Assembly (NCBI RefSeq): GCF_022605725.1
Contig: NC_065548.1
Coordinates: 12,495,644-12,559,643, forward strand
DNA length: 64,000 nt
Direction: 5' to 3'
DNA from: Anthonomus grandis grandis
Lineage: Eukaryota; Arthropoda; Insecta; Coleoptera; Curculionidae
The stretch's first letter is position 1; every line of letters starts with the position of its first letter. This document shows positions 26,801 to 37,829 of the stretch, piece after piece. The notes beneath the pieces were generated by a model. The model was not told the DNA's origin and ran no database searches. It worked only from the letters and a program-made list of their open reading frames with translations. A program made the position numbers and the translations under genes.

Positions 26801-29193
26801 CTGTTTCTGCTACTGTTAATTTTAATATTACTAATTTGTCTCTCACTGCTGTTTACGAAAATGTAGTTCAATTTGCCTAATGAACTTGCCGCAGGGCCTG
26901 ATGGTATCCCTAATTGTTTCTTTAAAAAATGAGTGCTTCCCATTGTACTGCCCATATTCATACTATTCAATAGCTGTCTCAGGACTTCTAGTTTTCCCTC
27001 ACTATGGAAACAAAGTATTATTGACTCAATAATAAAAAAAGGCCAAAAGGACAAAGCTATAGAAATACATGCGAAGCTATGATGAAAGCTATAGAAATAC
27101 ATGCCTCCAATCAGCTATTTCTAAGTTAAACCACTATTTGGTTGCAAAGCAGTTCTTCAAATCTTGGCTCTGCAGAGCTGTTTTATCCGATTTTCAGCAT
27201 GGTTTTTATCATAGAAGATCCACTGCTACAAATTTGTTATCTTATCAATCTTTTATGATCTCTTGCTCCTAATGGAAGAATGCAAGGAAACAGATGACAT
27301 ATACTGACTTTTCCTAAAGCATTTGATCAGGTTGATTAAATTAAAGTTTTGTGTTGATCTTAATGCCTGTGGGTTTTCATACTCAATTGATTAATTGGTT
27401 TAACAGACCATTTGAGGGGCGTGTTCAGAGAGTTAAGATATATAGCTGCCTCTCTGACCTAATTAGTCACCTCAGGTATTCTTCAGGGTGGACATACACT
27501 TCCTTTGTTTTTTGCAATGTATTTATCAATCACGTTTGGGCTTGTGTCAAAAATGGCAAATGTTTGCCATTTGCTGATGACCTAAATTTTGGAGGGTAAT
27601 AGGCAGTGCAGTGATCGCAACCATTGTAGTCATTTTCAAACTCATACCTGGTGATATTAATTGTCCCTTTCTTTAAAGTTGTATAACACCTAAAGGCTTA
27701 GACATCATTCAATTCCAATGTTCTTTTCTTCCATGTGTATCTTTTCTTAGATTATATTAACTGTTTGTTGCTTCCAGTGAAACTTATGGTAAGTGTGATG
27801 GGTGGCGATGTGAGCCTAAAGCTACCGTTCACGCTGATGCACACTTGTTCAGACTATGACAGTGACACCCTGACGAGGCTCAAAAGGGTCGAAAGTGAGT
27901 CGAGGCGTTACGTGAAACCCCATAAGGTGCATCAGCGGAGCCCCGCGGATGATATAAAGCCTGAGAAGGATGGGACGTGAGAGAAGGAAAAGGTAAGAAC
28001 GTTTAACGGGATTTTTGTTGAAGTTTTTATGAGAAATTGCTTCAAATAGTAAAATAAGAAAAATAACTAAAAAAGTATCTATTAATGTATTTATTAATAT
28101 AATTATTAATTTAAGAAGTATAGTTGTTTTTAATACACTAAAAGCTATTTTTTTTGAGTTAATTGGCTAAAGATCAATACCTGCCTTGCATTCCATCCTT
28201 CCCAATTTATTATAGAGAAAATTACAGCTTACAGGCTTTGGATAAATCTGAAACCATTAAAATAGTAATCTTATCGTAATTAAAGACAACACTTTAATTT
28301 CACTTCCATTATTCCTTATTCTATTCTTGTCAATTCTTTTTATATTTTGTTACATTTGCTTTTCCGAATAAAAAAAAGTAACAGAAATCAACATAAATAA
28401 AATGGGAACTGATCTTTTTTCTTTATATTGTGGCACTCCTATGAATTTGAGAATCTGCTTATTTTGGTATAGGATTTTGTTCTAAAATAAAAAATACAAA
28501 GAAACAGGTTTTCCGTTCACTTTACAGTCAAATTGGTAATAAAATTTTTTAAGGGTCTTTTAAAGCAGGAACGGCTAGAAAAAAATTAAATTTTCTCATA
28601 GGGACCTTGATAATTGAATATTTATGTTTGAAGGTTTTTTCTATTTTCTCTAATTCTATGATAGCTAGAATCTATTTGTATTCAGTGTCACTTTTTAATG
28701 AAATTTGCAAAATCATATAGTCTTACTTAAAATGAAGGCTTGAATATACACCCTTTATTGACTATTTACATACAAACTTGCCAAATTTAACTTTTTTGTC
28801 CATTTCTAGGTAGTTGTAGAAATTAACAAAGCCGCTCCACACGAAAACCAACACCCCAAACAACCCTTAAAAGCAGTGATCAGTTACACTAAAACGATTC
28901 AACACGATCGCCCCATATCCCTCCACATATGCAAAAGTGAGGATCCAACTCCTCAACCTCAAAACGGAGCTTCCGAACCCTCCTCCAAGAAGCCAACTCA
29001 GCATGAAAACCTCGACGAAATCCTCACTCTGGACAAACCGGAGTGTGACACTCAAAGTGAGCCACCTGTGGTGAAACAAAATGGCGAACAGTACTTGCAT
29101 GGTCAACAAAATGGCGATTTGGATGAAGGACATGGTGGACTGTTTAGTTTGGCCAACGCGTTTTGTTGTTTACGGACTAGGCGTGGCTCATAG
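20538..29193 (+). CDS. Arrestin-family gene, 3' half (C-terminal domain exons)
   Basis: Arrestins bind phosphorylated, activated G-protein-coupled receptors, uncouple them from G proteins and can link them to endocytosis. Three exons were assigned: 20538-20820, 27778-27980 and 28810-29193. The first two join in phase 1 and encode the arrestin C-terminal domain, recognisable by QHVDVCMFSNGKFKN, NWIALEDTYNR, ERNVFAIYVSYYVK and GGDVSLKLPFTLMH. The N-terminal domain exons were not found and should lie upstream, partly or wholly outside the window. The NWIALED form (rather than the GLALDG common in visual arrestins and beta-arrestins) suggests a divergent non-visual insect arrestin; orthology was not tested. 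An in-frame TGA at 27978-27980 precedes a good donor at 27993, and the last exon continues in phase. The long first intron is packed with transposon remnants. Confidence 0.8.
20849..21123 (+). pseudogene. LINE endonuclease fragment, left half (split by piggyBac)
   Basis: The frame ends in ESYLNDSMFDGELMSGGFKL, RLDRHARVSKK and GVLIFVN, which is the apurinic-like endonuclease of a Jockey/CR1-type non-LTR retrotransposon (compare the usual ETWLND...RxDR...GGGVLI pattern). It lies within the arrestin intron and is cut at the TTAA at 21120-21123 by the piggyBac-like element. The frame resumes exactly after the second TTAA at 23552. Confidence 0.7.
21120..21123. repeat. TTAA target-site duplication, left
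   Basis: The tetranucleotide TTAA directly precedes the CCCTCGCCG terminus and matches the copy at 23552-23555, as is standard for piggyBac integration. Confidence 0.85.
21124..23551. mobile_element. piggyBac-like transposon, 2428 bp, TTAA flanked
   Basis: The element is bounded by TTAA at 21120-21123 and 23552-23555. Its ends are inverted: CCCTCGCCGTACC on the left and CCCTAGCCGCCCC read on the minus strand at the right. Each end also holds a subterminal hairpin built on GGGTC/GACCC, at 21143-21158 and 23492-23507. It encodes a damaged piggyBac-type transposase on the plus strand. Length and architecture are those of a full-length but inactive element. It inserted into an older LINE endonuclease inside the arrestin intron. 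Confidence 0.9.
21477..23299 (+). pseudogene. piggyBac-type transposase, broken
   Basis: The coding region probably began at the ATG at 21477 (GCCATGT context; MCSKNKGLSDKELL) and ended at the TAA at 23297-23299. It is disrupted by frameshifts near 21530, 22344, 22950-23000 and in the Cys-rich tail. Order of features: acidic N-terminal region, the DDE domain with FLGILILTGRFPESR, FRGRCSFKVYIP, TTDNFFTDI and GVDCLDKI, then a C-terminal Cys-rich finger (ECFQC, CDKC, CSYC). Of the three catalytic aspartates known for this family, the second (TTDNFF) and third (GVDCLD) are present. The first is changed to Tyr (TIYEQL instead of DEQL; codon TAT at 22273-22275). The enzyme is therefore dead by both frameshift and active-site change. 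Confidence 0.9.
23552..23555. repeat. TTAA target-site duplication, right
   Basis: TTAA directly follows the inverted terminus GGCTAGGG. Removing the element and one TTAA restores the reading frame of the LINE endonuclease across the site. Confidence 0.85.
23552..23690 (+). pseudogene. LINE endonuclease fragment, right half
   Basis: The reading frame interrupted at 21123 resumes here with NNKLSTHIVSIMEDGVEQVY and VLCQVVNYKFIV, again typical of the endonuclease domain of a Jockey/CR1-type LINE. It degenerates by about 23690, where an oppositely oriented LINE remnant begins. Confidence 0.6.
23700..25360 (-). pseudogene. Decayed LINE reverse transcriptase, minus strand
   Basis: Read on the minus strand, 25315-24965 encodes a region ending KSGIYPNILKTS, the segment just before the palm of Jockey/CR1-type reverse transcriptases. 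About 24670-24780 encodes FIDLARAFDP (motif A), followed by a GAVECGVPQ-like segment near 24560. About 24150 encodes a CYIDDIVIL-like active-site box. The 23989-23750 segment resembles the C-terminal tail (RYPTVNLFLESGALTVRELY). Multiple stops and shifts make it a pseudogene. It lies in the arrestin intron, antisense to the host gene. Confidence 0.7.
25640..26790 (-). pseudogene. Decayed RTE-type LINE, minus strand
   Basis: On the minus strand, 26780-26560 encodes an endonuclease-like stretch (MAASNNLLIKSTMFEHKDI, WIPNDG, NQLDHVLI). 26000-25800 encodes KNTEAPGNDTISA, matching the usual LKNxKAPGxDxIxAE linker. 25800-25640 encodes KKGDKLQCFNYRGISLLNT in shifted frames. This order is that of an RTE/craniofacial-type element. 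Frames are broken repeatedly. Confidence 0.7.
26830..27600 (+). pseudogene. Decayed LINE reverse transcriptase, plus strand
   Basis: Forward-strand fragments give AAGPDGIPNCFFKK, LPIFILFNSCLRTSSFPSLW and IDSIIKKGQK, then FQHGFYHRRSTATNLLSY, a degenerate TFPKAFDQVD (motif A), GILQGG and LPFADDL (active-site box). These are consecutive landmarks of a Jockey-type reverse transcriptase spread over three frames. It lies just upstream of the second arrestin exon, in the same orientation. Confidence 0.7.
27778..27980 (+). CDS. Arrestin exon, end of C-terminal domain, in-frame TGA
   Basis: The acceptor CTTCCAG ends at 27777. The exon continues the phase-1 codon from 20820 and encodes VKLMVSVMGGDVSLKLPFTL, the last strand region of the arrestin C-domain, then a charged tail to an in-frame TGA at 27978-27980. 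Four sense codons later there is a consensus donor, AAAAG|GTAAGA (GT at 27993), in phase 0. A weaker in-phase donor, AAG|GTGCAT (GT at 27927), lies before the stop. So the protein may end here, be read through, or skip the stop by alternative splicing. Confidence 0.8.
28810..29193 (+). CDS. Putative arrestin terminal exon
   Basis: The exon follows the acceptor CATTTCTAG (AG at 28808-28809) and is open in phase 0 for 127 codons to the TAG at 29191-29193. It encodes VVVEINKAAPHENQHPKQPL, a stretch around ISYTKTIQHDRPISLHICKS, a polar Gln/Pro/Glu-rich middle and a tail FSLANAFCCLRTRRGS whose Cys pair and basic end might be a membrane anchor. Base composition is clearly coding-like compared with the flanks. 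Assignment to the arrestin gene rests on orientation, distance and phase; the tail itself is not recognised as a conserved arrestin sequence. Confidence 0.6.
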   Translation, partial: VVVEINKAAPHENQHPKQPLKAVISYTKTIQHDRPISLHICKSEDPTPQPQNGASEPSSKKPTQHENLDEILTLDKPECDTQSEPPVVKQNGEQYLHGQQNGDLDEGHGGLFSLANAFCCLRTRRGS

Positions 29194-29243
29194 CGGGTGA
29201 CGGTGTTTTAATTAATGATAAAGTATTATTCAAAATTGGGCAT

Positions 29244-29417
29244 GGGGTGTCTCTAAGAAGACTAAAGTCACCTAATTTAATCCAGAGTTTTGGCATAATT
29301 TGATATGGTTTACATAACTTTGCCTAAAAGTTGGTTAAAACTCAATCGATATCAGGGCTCTCTAGTATCAAAACTAATCTATAAGTAATTTTACTTTAAT
29401 TGTCCAAAGACACCCTG
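29244..29417. mobile_element. Possible small Tc-type MITE downstream of the arrestin gene
   Basis: GGGTGTCTCTAAG at the left and CACCCTG at the right (reading GGGTGTCTTTGGAC on the minus strand, followed by TA) form imperfect inverted ends, with AAAGTNAC matching further in. It lies directly downstream of the last arrestin exon and could be part of the 3' UTR. Confidence 0.35.
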
Positions 29418-29959
29418 TATATTATGGTAGCTAGATTACGAATTTTTTTATAATTAACTAATATCAGAAGATGTTTTAAATATCGTTATTTATTTAATAT
29501 TTGTTATTAATTTTATAATTTTGTGTCAAATTAATATAATTAAAATCTTGATGTATGTACTTAACTATATCTGTCGATGTTATAGAGCTTAACTATCTGT
29601 GCAAAAAGGAATTTTTCAAGCAGAAAATATTGTAAAAAATACTAATTTTATATCCAGAGCAACATATTGTAATATAGGCAACATAGTTTCCCATTTAAAA
29701 AAATAAATAAAATTAAATATTACTGAATTAATTTTTTTTAAGTTTAAGGTAACATTCATACTTGGTGTTGCTGTGGACTGGTGTCCTTAGCTACAACGAC
29801 TCGGCACGAGATGGCGCTCAGGGATTCTAGTGTTACCAATTTTTCCTTGGCGCAGTTAGTAGGATTGTCAAATATCAATATATCGCATAGAGTTACTCTT
29901 GCTTTTACAATTTATTGGCAATCTAATCGGTCAAAAGTTCAATATCATAGTGGCGAATT

Positions 29960-31130
29960 AAAATTCATATGAAAGAGACATTAGATTTCGCATTATATGG
30001 AAGTTTTAATAAATCTTTAGATCGACTCAATGAAACTGATTCAATGAAAATAAAAGCCAATAACGAACCTGACGTAATTTTATATGTAACTTTTCATACA
30101 AATGTTGAACAAGATCCTGTAAATTACGACTCGAATGTTTTGCATTTGAAATGTTTTACATTCACTTGCGAAACCTTTTGTAAAAGTATTATTCAATAAA
30201 AAACGCAGAATAATTATCCAAATTTCCAACAACAAGTTTGAAGATAATCTTTTTTGCATATCATCTTTACCTTATTAATCGCAAAATCTATGCACCATTT
30301 AGTGCATCAATTAGAAAACAGATGACTATTAAATTTAAACGCTGTTTAATTAAGTTAATCGATGTGACCAATAAAAAAGACATTCAAAATTATCAGGAGA
30401 GTAAAACAACCCATAGAAATGAAACTGTAAAACGACTTAGGGAAAAATATTATTGGCCGGATCTCAAAAGTTCTGTTCAAACATACATAAATTAATGCGA
30501 AATATATGCCTAAATATGAGAACCTTGAAAAAATACCCATGAATGTCACCCTTATGGCCACAAAATCTTTCGAAATTATTCATATCAATAAATATACCCT
30601 TGAACAAACAAAATTCCTTACCATAAATTGACAACTTTTCAAAATACACACAAGCATATCCTTTAAAACCTTTAGCAGCAACTGAGATTGTGAACACTTT
30701 GCTCTATAAAGCAATAATTAAATTAGAAAATACTATATTAAATAACAAAATAAATTTTTTATTGAGAATACCAATAACATATCAAAAAGAATTTGACTAT
30801 TTCCACCTTTACAAAATACCTATACTAAACCAGAGTTAGTTATTCATATTTAAAGTCATAATACCCAAAAAAAATATTTTTCATTAAAAATGAGTTGCAC
30901 TTCTCTTATCATGAAAATGAGTGCCAAGAGATTTATGGAGGGCGTTCTTCTGCGATAAAATGAACCTGCAAAAATTAACACCAGACAGCTCTCATGCTAT
31001 CCAACGACTAGAAAATAAAAATAGAAGTACCTGCAGAGATCAAGATCTCCAAACCAATATTTATTCACCTAGATATTTCAAACAAATATGTAGTCATTGC
31101 ACCCAATAAAGAAACCCTGCATTTAGATTC
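29960..31130 (+). pseudogene. Decayed Ty3/gypsy integrase region
   Basis: The frame ending at 30495 contains HRNETVKRLREKYYWPDLKS, which is the zinc-binding (HHCC) region of a Ty3/gypsy integrase. Downstream, in shifted frames, 30535-30610 gives SFEIIHINKYTLEQTKFLTI and 30620-30710 gives AYPLKPLAATEIVNTLL, the start of the integrase core of 412/mdg1-like elements. Frequent stops make it non-functional. LTRs were not located. Confidence 0.65.
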
Positions 31131-31519
31131 TCCAAACCAAGACCAATTTGTAAAGTTTTTTGGTTCTTTTATTTTTATGGTATACCCGTCGATTGTCAAA
31201 TAACACTGAATCAAGAAGTCGTTATTTTCAATCGACAATCAATCGTACATAATTATCAGCCGATTCTATTCGCTTATTTGAAAGGAAATTAATAGACTAG
31301 TAGGACTAGTCAGATCATCTACAGCCAGCCAAAGATAGTTGTGGGGGATTTCAAGATTAAAGAGATTCTAATGATATCGATTTTTAATTCATGGGATTCT
31401 CAATACACAATTCTGCTTGCACCCGGCGCATTCATCAATTTATTCGCAGCTGGTTTAAACTGGCTGGAGCTAATAGTGTAATAGCTTCCCAGTTAAAAAA
31501 TAAATAAATGCAATTTTTT

Positions 31520-34450
31520 ATTGTTACTGTAATAAAAATAATAATAATAAAAACGTTTATTATTCACCTTACAAAAAGGTATAAATATATTAGCAATACT
31601 AAACAGGACAATAAAATAATAGGGTAAATAAATGCAAATGTATCAGACTCTTGCAACTTACGAGAAGCAAGCTCTGTTCTTCCTGCATTGCACAAAAAAA
31701 TAAATTAAAATATATATAAAACAGAAAAAACTATTTAAGACTAATAAAAATATAAAAATACTTGCATAAATGTATCAATTTTACACTTAACTGCCTAAAG
31801 CTAAATAAGGTTCACCTCTAACTAACTAAAATCATTGCTAAATAAAATGCTATTGGTGTGCTAACAAATGCTGTCTTACTCGTTTGTTAAATGTTTCGAT
31901 TGAAATGAACAGGTTGAGGAGCCGGTAAATCATTAATATAACGGCAAATATTGTAAGAGAATGCTTTTTTCAATAATTGGGTTTTGTGTCTAGGTACTGT
32001 TATTGTATTTCTTCGCAAATTTATATACATCAGTTCTGAAAATGATTTTATTAAATAAATATGGAGCGCAATTTGATAATTTAAAAAAATAGCAATAAAG
32101 AATGTAGTTTTCTTCTATTAAACATATTTAGCCATTTCATTTCTTTAAGCTAATGAGACACTCGATTATTTTTCTTAATTCCAAAAACAAAACGAATGCA
32201 GGAGTTTTGCATCCTTTGAACTCTTTGAGGATCACCATCACAGTGATTGAAATGTGATAAAACAAGGGAGTCACATAGTTCCTGTTTAATGTGCTGATCT
32301 AAGTAGTGCCTGTGAGGATAAATAGATACAAGTACATTTGATATATGACTGGAAAATTTTAATTGTGAGTCTATAGTTAAACCTAAGCATTTAGTGTTTT
32401 CAACAACATCAAGTACTTGATTATCAATGCATGCAAGAAATTTGTGAGGAGATATTATTAATATTATTTTTATTGACAAACAGAATAACTTTGCATTTTT
32501 GAGAATTTAACTGCAATATATGTTGACTGGAGACGTCATTGAGTGCCTTTAGATCAGATTTATTTCATTAATAGCTTCTTGATATTCAGAAAATAAAAAG
32601 GAATAATAAATTGGAGTGTCATCTGCATAAAGATGATACTTACAATGTTTTAATAAATTGAGGAAAACAACATGCATATAGATGCTAAATAGCAATGGTC
32701 CCAATATGCTGCCTTGGGGCACTCCAGTGAGTACTGAAAGGCTGTTCAAGAGACTCTTCAAACGTTGACCCCTATCTCCCAAAAAAGATTCAATCATCGT
32801 AGTTGCAGTGCTACCAAAGGCCACATAGTGCAAAAGAGCTAATAAGATTTTATGATTCAGAAAATAAAAAGCCTTTGTAAAGTCCAATAGTACTAATGCG
32901 CTCATTTTATTATCTCTTTTACAAATAATATCATCGTCCGCCATTGCTGTTGCGCAACTATATCCGCTTCTAAATCCTGACTGTTTTTGAGGAAAAAAAA
33001 TAATATGCTGACGAATTGGACAATCAAAGACTAACTTTGTTTTATACATTCATTTATTATGTGAGCAATATATTCGCAATAAGATGATTTTTCTTTTGTT
33101 TTTGACTAAAAAAAGTCTCGGTTAGTGATGCTATACCCAAATGCTGTTCGCATCCGGTGCATCCACCAAAATTTTTAGCAACCCTTTTCAGCTGGCTACA
33201 ACTATTTGGAAAGAGATTTAATTTAATTTAAACTTAAAAAAGTACTTGATTGTCCAATACTATTTCATATAAATTATTATATTTACATTTTGTTAATAAA
33301 GCATGTTAATTATGTAGATATAAATAACATTAACTACATCAAATTATTATAATTAATATCTCTTAAAGGCTAAATAAAAACATAAGAAAGCCTCAGAAAA
33401 AACCTAAATTACATTTAATATACAATAAATATATTACACCTAATTGAAACGAACAATTATAAACTGCATAAATAAAGAATATCTTGATAGAATTCATCCA
33501 TACTGTAATATGCCTCATGCAAAAGTAGTTTCTTTAATAGGGTTAGGTGGGTAAATGATTAAAAAAACTTTTAACCTTCCCAAATTGGAGATTTTTGTAC
33601 TAATGAAGAATTGGGAGTTGAAACACACCTTCAAATCACAAAGTGTTGACCACACTCTACTTCAGAAATTGTTTTCCTAATTTCTTACCTTAGTTTTACT
33701 ACAAACATTTTTAAGATAAGACAAAGGTGTAGATGCTATAGTTTGTGTTAAATTATTTGCTACATTAGAGTAAAAATTATTCAACTGGTCTGGACAATAT
33801 CTGGGCTAATATGAGATGAGTTTTAACGAAATCCATCAATTAGCAACCAACTTTCCTTTTGCCTGTTTTTAGCCTGAATGAATGAAGTCTTTCACTGTAG
33901 TACATTCTCTTAGCAGACTTTAGGAGTTTTCTATAAATACTACGGTAACTTTTACAATAATTATATATTATAAATGTCTCGTTAATACTGATTTTTTTTT
34001 TAATAGTTTAGAGAGTCAAGGTTATTCCCTGAAATTGTCAAACCTCGTAGTGCTGAATATTATATCAGGACCATTCTTGGTGTTTTGCCTTGCCAAACCT
34101 AAGATATTGATAGTGCTACTAATAGCTTCATGATGCCCGCATTTAAAACTGAACAGGATTCACTATCACAATTTGAACAAAATAATCAATCAAGTTGAAG
34201 AATTAGTTGTAATACTAGTTGATTTGTTACCATGCCATGCATATTTAATCCAAGTCACAAGCCTATTTGCAAGCACTAAAAATTAAAGAATCTTTATCAT
34301 TAAAATTAATATTTAAGTCACCGGCCAAAATAACTTTTGAATAAGATGAAACATTTAATAAAATTAAATCGAGACAATCAAAAAATTCTCTTAAAAAGGC
34401 TGAGTGAATGGTATAGATAGACAAATAAGATATATCCCAAGCTACTTATA
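31520..34450 (-). pseudogene. Decayed LINE with endonuclease and reverse transcriptase, minus strand
   Basis: On the minus strand 34430-34280 encodes KVILAGDLNINFNDKDSL, the GD-N motif of a LINE endonuclease. 33049-32549 is a long open segment of reverse transcriptase with SGFRSGYSCATAM, LLDFTKAFYFLNHKILL (motif A), TGVPQGSILGPLLF and HLYADDTPIYY (active-site YADD). 32479-32150 continues with ENTKCLGLTIDSQLKFSSHI and QRVQRMQNSCIRFVFG of the thumb/C-terminal region. A TAA/ATT-rich tract near 31530-31560 may be the 3' tail. The reverse transcriptase core is the best preserved of the LINE remnants in the window, but stops and shifts remain. Confidence 0.8.
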
Positions 34451-34544
34451 TAATATAGTATTCAATACAATTGAATTCAAATATCTTCTCTTCTAATAGA
34501 TGATTACCTATAGTTTTTAATGGCAAGAAGAGACCTATCAAAAC

Positions 34545-37037
34545 AAGTACTTTGTACTTTGATCAGTTGGGATCAGTAGAAATTTTCCTTTATTTTGATC
34601 AGTAGAAAGTTTTTTAAATACAATTCAAGTCGAAATATCCATTGAAGTTTGTTGAGCAGTTGCTCTGACAACGCTACTCACCGCGTTATATGTCTTACAA
34701 GCTTTGAGTCTACGGTTTTTGGGGTATCATGCTTCACAGAACCATGATGTGATTTTAAGTATGTTTTAATATTTAATCTGACTGCAGCACTTGAGTAAAA
34801 ACACATATGCACAATATGTCAACACTTTGCAAAAATTGAAAAATCTTATCCTAAATAAACCTCAAATACCAAGTTTTACTGAAATCAGACCCATAGGAAT
34901 AAAGTTTTAATAGTTACGTGACCTTAAAAGTCAATATTTCAAAAATTTGTTAATAATCAATAATTATTTCCTAAATGAACCCCGAATACCAAACTTCAGT
35001 CAAATTGGACCCATAGAAAAAGTTTTGATAGTCACGTGACCCTAAAACTCCCTATTTTAAAAATTTGTTAAAAATCAATAATTATTTCCAAAATAAATTC
35101 CAAATACCAAATTTCAATCCAATCGGACCCATAGGAAAAACGTTTTGATAGTCACGTGACCTTAAAACTCAATAATTTAAAAATTTGATACAAACCAATA
35201 ATTATTCCATAAATAAACCCCAAATACCAAATTTCAATCAAATTGGACCCATAGGAAAAAAGTTTTGATAGTCACGTAACCCTAAAATTCAATATTTTAA
35301 AAGTTTGTTAAAAACCAATAATTATTTCCTAAATAAACTCCAAATACCAAATTTCATCCAAATCGGGCAAATAACAAAAAAGTTTTAAAAAAATCCCACA
35401 TAAATTAATAATACCCATTAAATCCCGATTAGATTTTTTTTTATCATTAGGACCCACTGTGTTGTAATTTTTGTCTCGCAAAATGCATTGTATAGACACT
35501 GTGTCGCATGAATATTATAATAACACAGGGAAAATGCTAAAACGTCAAAACGTTGCCGAAATATCACGGCTAAAAGAACCCGATTTGGTAAAAGATATGT
35601 ACATATTCGGATTCTCCAGAGTCTCTTGAATAATTCCATATCAATTTCAGGAAGTTCTGAGCTATTTTAAGCATTTTATCAATGAAAATAAGAAGCAAGT
35701 CCGAGCCGATTCATCCACGTTGACGCCAGTCGGCATTAAAATCGCCCATAGACGTCAAAATCGACTTTTTTCAGACGATGATTTCGGGTATAAAAAAAGG
35801 TTTTTATCTTATGACTTGTGCATGGAAAAATAGTATAAAGCCTTAGGAACAGTTTAACATCAATTCTGGACCGATTCCAATCGGTTTTAGTAGTTAAATT
35901 TCGATTATAAAAAGGGTCTTTTTTTGGCGAAAATCGCCGTTTTCGTTGCCATGGAGACGCCGGCCATGGGTGGCTTCGATAGTAGCTGTTGAGTGGGTAG
36001 ATTTTTAGCGATTTTTCGTACTTGGGACTTTTTTGAAAAAAAAATACTTTTAGAGTACTTGTAAAAATAGCGAAAAAATTAAATTTTAGTATGTTATAGT
36101 AAAATGAATGGTGCATCTGCTCGATTGGTTTTGGTTTTTTTATCACATACCGGGTGCGCACAATTAATTTCCAAAGTCAAAAAATGTTAAAAAATTCATA
36201 ACTCAAAAACGGTTTTACTTAGAAGTACGGTTGAAATTGCAAAACATTCTCCTTATTACACGCTACAAACCGCCCGTAAGCCATTTGGCTCTAAGTGAAA
36301 AAAAAGTGTGAAAAAGGATATTTTCAACTGAGCACTGCTCACCCTGTATAAATGATAGCGTTAAACTTAATACGCCGTTTTATTCAGAAAGAGTGCAGGC
36401 TTATTTAATCCAAATGAATTTTTTTTAAATTTTGCACCATAAAAATTTTACACAGAAAAAAACTAAAAAAAATCAATTTTTTAGAGTTTTTTAAATTTTT
36501 CTCCCAAAAAAAAAAACATTTTTTCAAAAAAAGTCCAATAACAATTGTAGTTCTCGATGAGGCACACATATCTTTTGTGAGTCACTATTTCCGGAAAGAT
36601 ACCGTTAAACCGTCAGAAGGGCTAGAATATCACACATGTCTGAAACTTTGAGCGTTAAAAAAAAATACTTCCCGTATGATGAGAATAACCAAAAAGTATA
36701 CAGTCCATTTAGAGATGAGGTCTAATCGACCCGTTAAATTTCATAAAATTCAAAATTCAACCGTTGCGACCTGTATCGAAGCACGCGCAAAAAATGGAAC
36801 AAAAAAAAAATTTTTTTTGAGTTCTAAGTAAGGCTTCCGCCTCCTAAATAAAAACAAATGAAAAATTGTAGTTGATAAAGTTGTAGCTTCATATATCTAG
36901 ATTATGAAAAGGTAAAAATCACTTCTCTACCCTAATTAGAAAAAAAGTTAAGGCACATTTATCCGACGAGTCCCGAGGTCGTGCGAAAACTCCCAAAAAG
37001 AAGCGGCCCTCTATTATAAGAGCTACTCTCTGATAAC
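34545..37037. mobile_element. Hairpin-ended repeat element, unit 1
   Basis: Unit 1 starts with AAGTACTTTGTACTTTGATC (a 6-bp-stem hairpin) and contains a block ending ACGGTTTTTGGGGTATCATG. It continues through 120-bp tandem repeats (34800-35345) and a 1.7-kb region almost identical in order to 40500-42240, and ends at a TATAAGAGCTAC-type imperfect hairpin. Immediately after it a second unit starts with the same opening block. No convincing protein is encoded. Hairpin 3' end, internal satellites and head-to-tail copies resemble Helitron/Helentron-derived non-autonomous elements, but no Rep/helicase is present and the class is inferred. Confidence 0.55.
34800..35345 (+). repeat. 120-bp tandem repeats in unit 1
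   Basis: About four units with an exact 120-bp spacing of the motif GTCACGTGAC or variants (34911, 35031, 35151, 35271). Shared text includes CCAAATACCAAATTTCAATC and GACCCATAGGAAAAAAGTTT. The central decamer is a perfect palindrome. Confidence 0.85.
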
Positions 37038-37829
37038 AAGTACGAGCGAAGCTCGTACTTTGATCAGTTGGGACCAGTAGAAAAGCTTTTGGTCAGAGGA
37101 AACTAATTAAAAAGATTGTTTAACAGGTGCTGCCCCGGCAACGCTCTGAGTTTGACGACCATTTGTTTTTACGGTTTTTGGGGTATCATGCTTCTAAGAA
37201 TAATGATGTGATAAGAGCTCCGCTCTACTCTTTTCATTCGGCCGTCTTCCTTCAAAGATTGCCGATCCAAGTGAGAAGCAACTCGTTAAACAGCTGCCCT
37301 GAAGATTTTGGATGAGCCATCTGTGTAGATCCTCGAGCAATGAGTTTTGTATTCTCACTATTCACCTTTCCCCTAAATTATTCCCTTGAAAACCAACCGA
37401 TGTATTTCATACTAATCTCCTCTTATTCTATGTCCAATGCCTTATACATTTCAAAGGCTTTAATGCATTTTTCAAGCAAAGAATTGAGAGTCAAATGCAG
37501 TCATACACGAGGATGAAGGTTGGTGAAGACTTAGGTCTAGGTCACGCCTATAAAGGTGTTTTTTTTATGGCGATGAAAATAAGTATGCTGAAATGAATAA
37601 TATGACTCCAGCACACACTTATTCATAATATATCAACCCTTTGTAAAAATTCAATAATTTTACCTAAATAAAACATAAATTTTTAGCAAATCATGTATCA
37701 TAAAAGCCTGCATTGGAATATGCCAAACTGGTTTTGCCATATGTCTTTTCTAATATCCTTTATTTTATATTGGCCTTTATATTAAGGCCAATATACTGAA
37801 ATAAGCAAATGATTATCAGAAACAGAATG

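Noticed and set aside
27895..27900. GTGAGT as an alternative donor in the second arrestin exon
   Set aside because: It is phase 1; joining it to 28810 gives a stop within five codons.
31420..33210. Similar short texts on both sides of the minus-strand LINE (CTGCTTGCACCCGGCGCATT at ~31412, CTGTTCGCATCCGGTGCATC at ~33144)
   Set aside because: The match is short and imperfect, and the second copy falls inside the LINE span, so it is not a target duplication.
35736..36161. 141-codon minus-strand ORF in repeat unit 1 and its shorter homologue at 41067-41345
   Set aside because: The ORF is not kept open in the second unit and shows no domain; likely chance in the repeat body.
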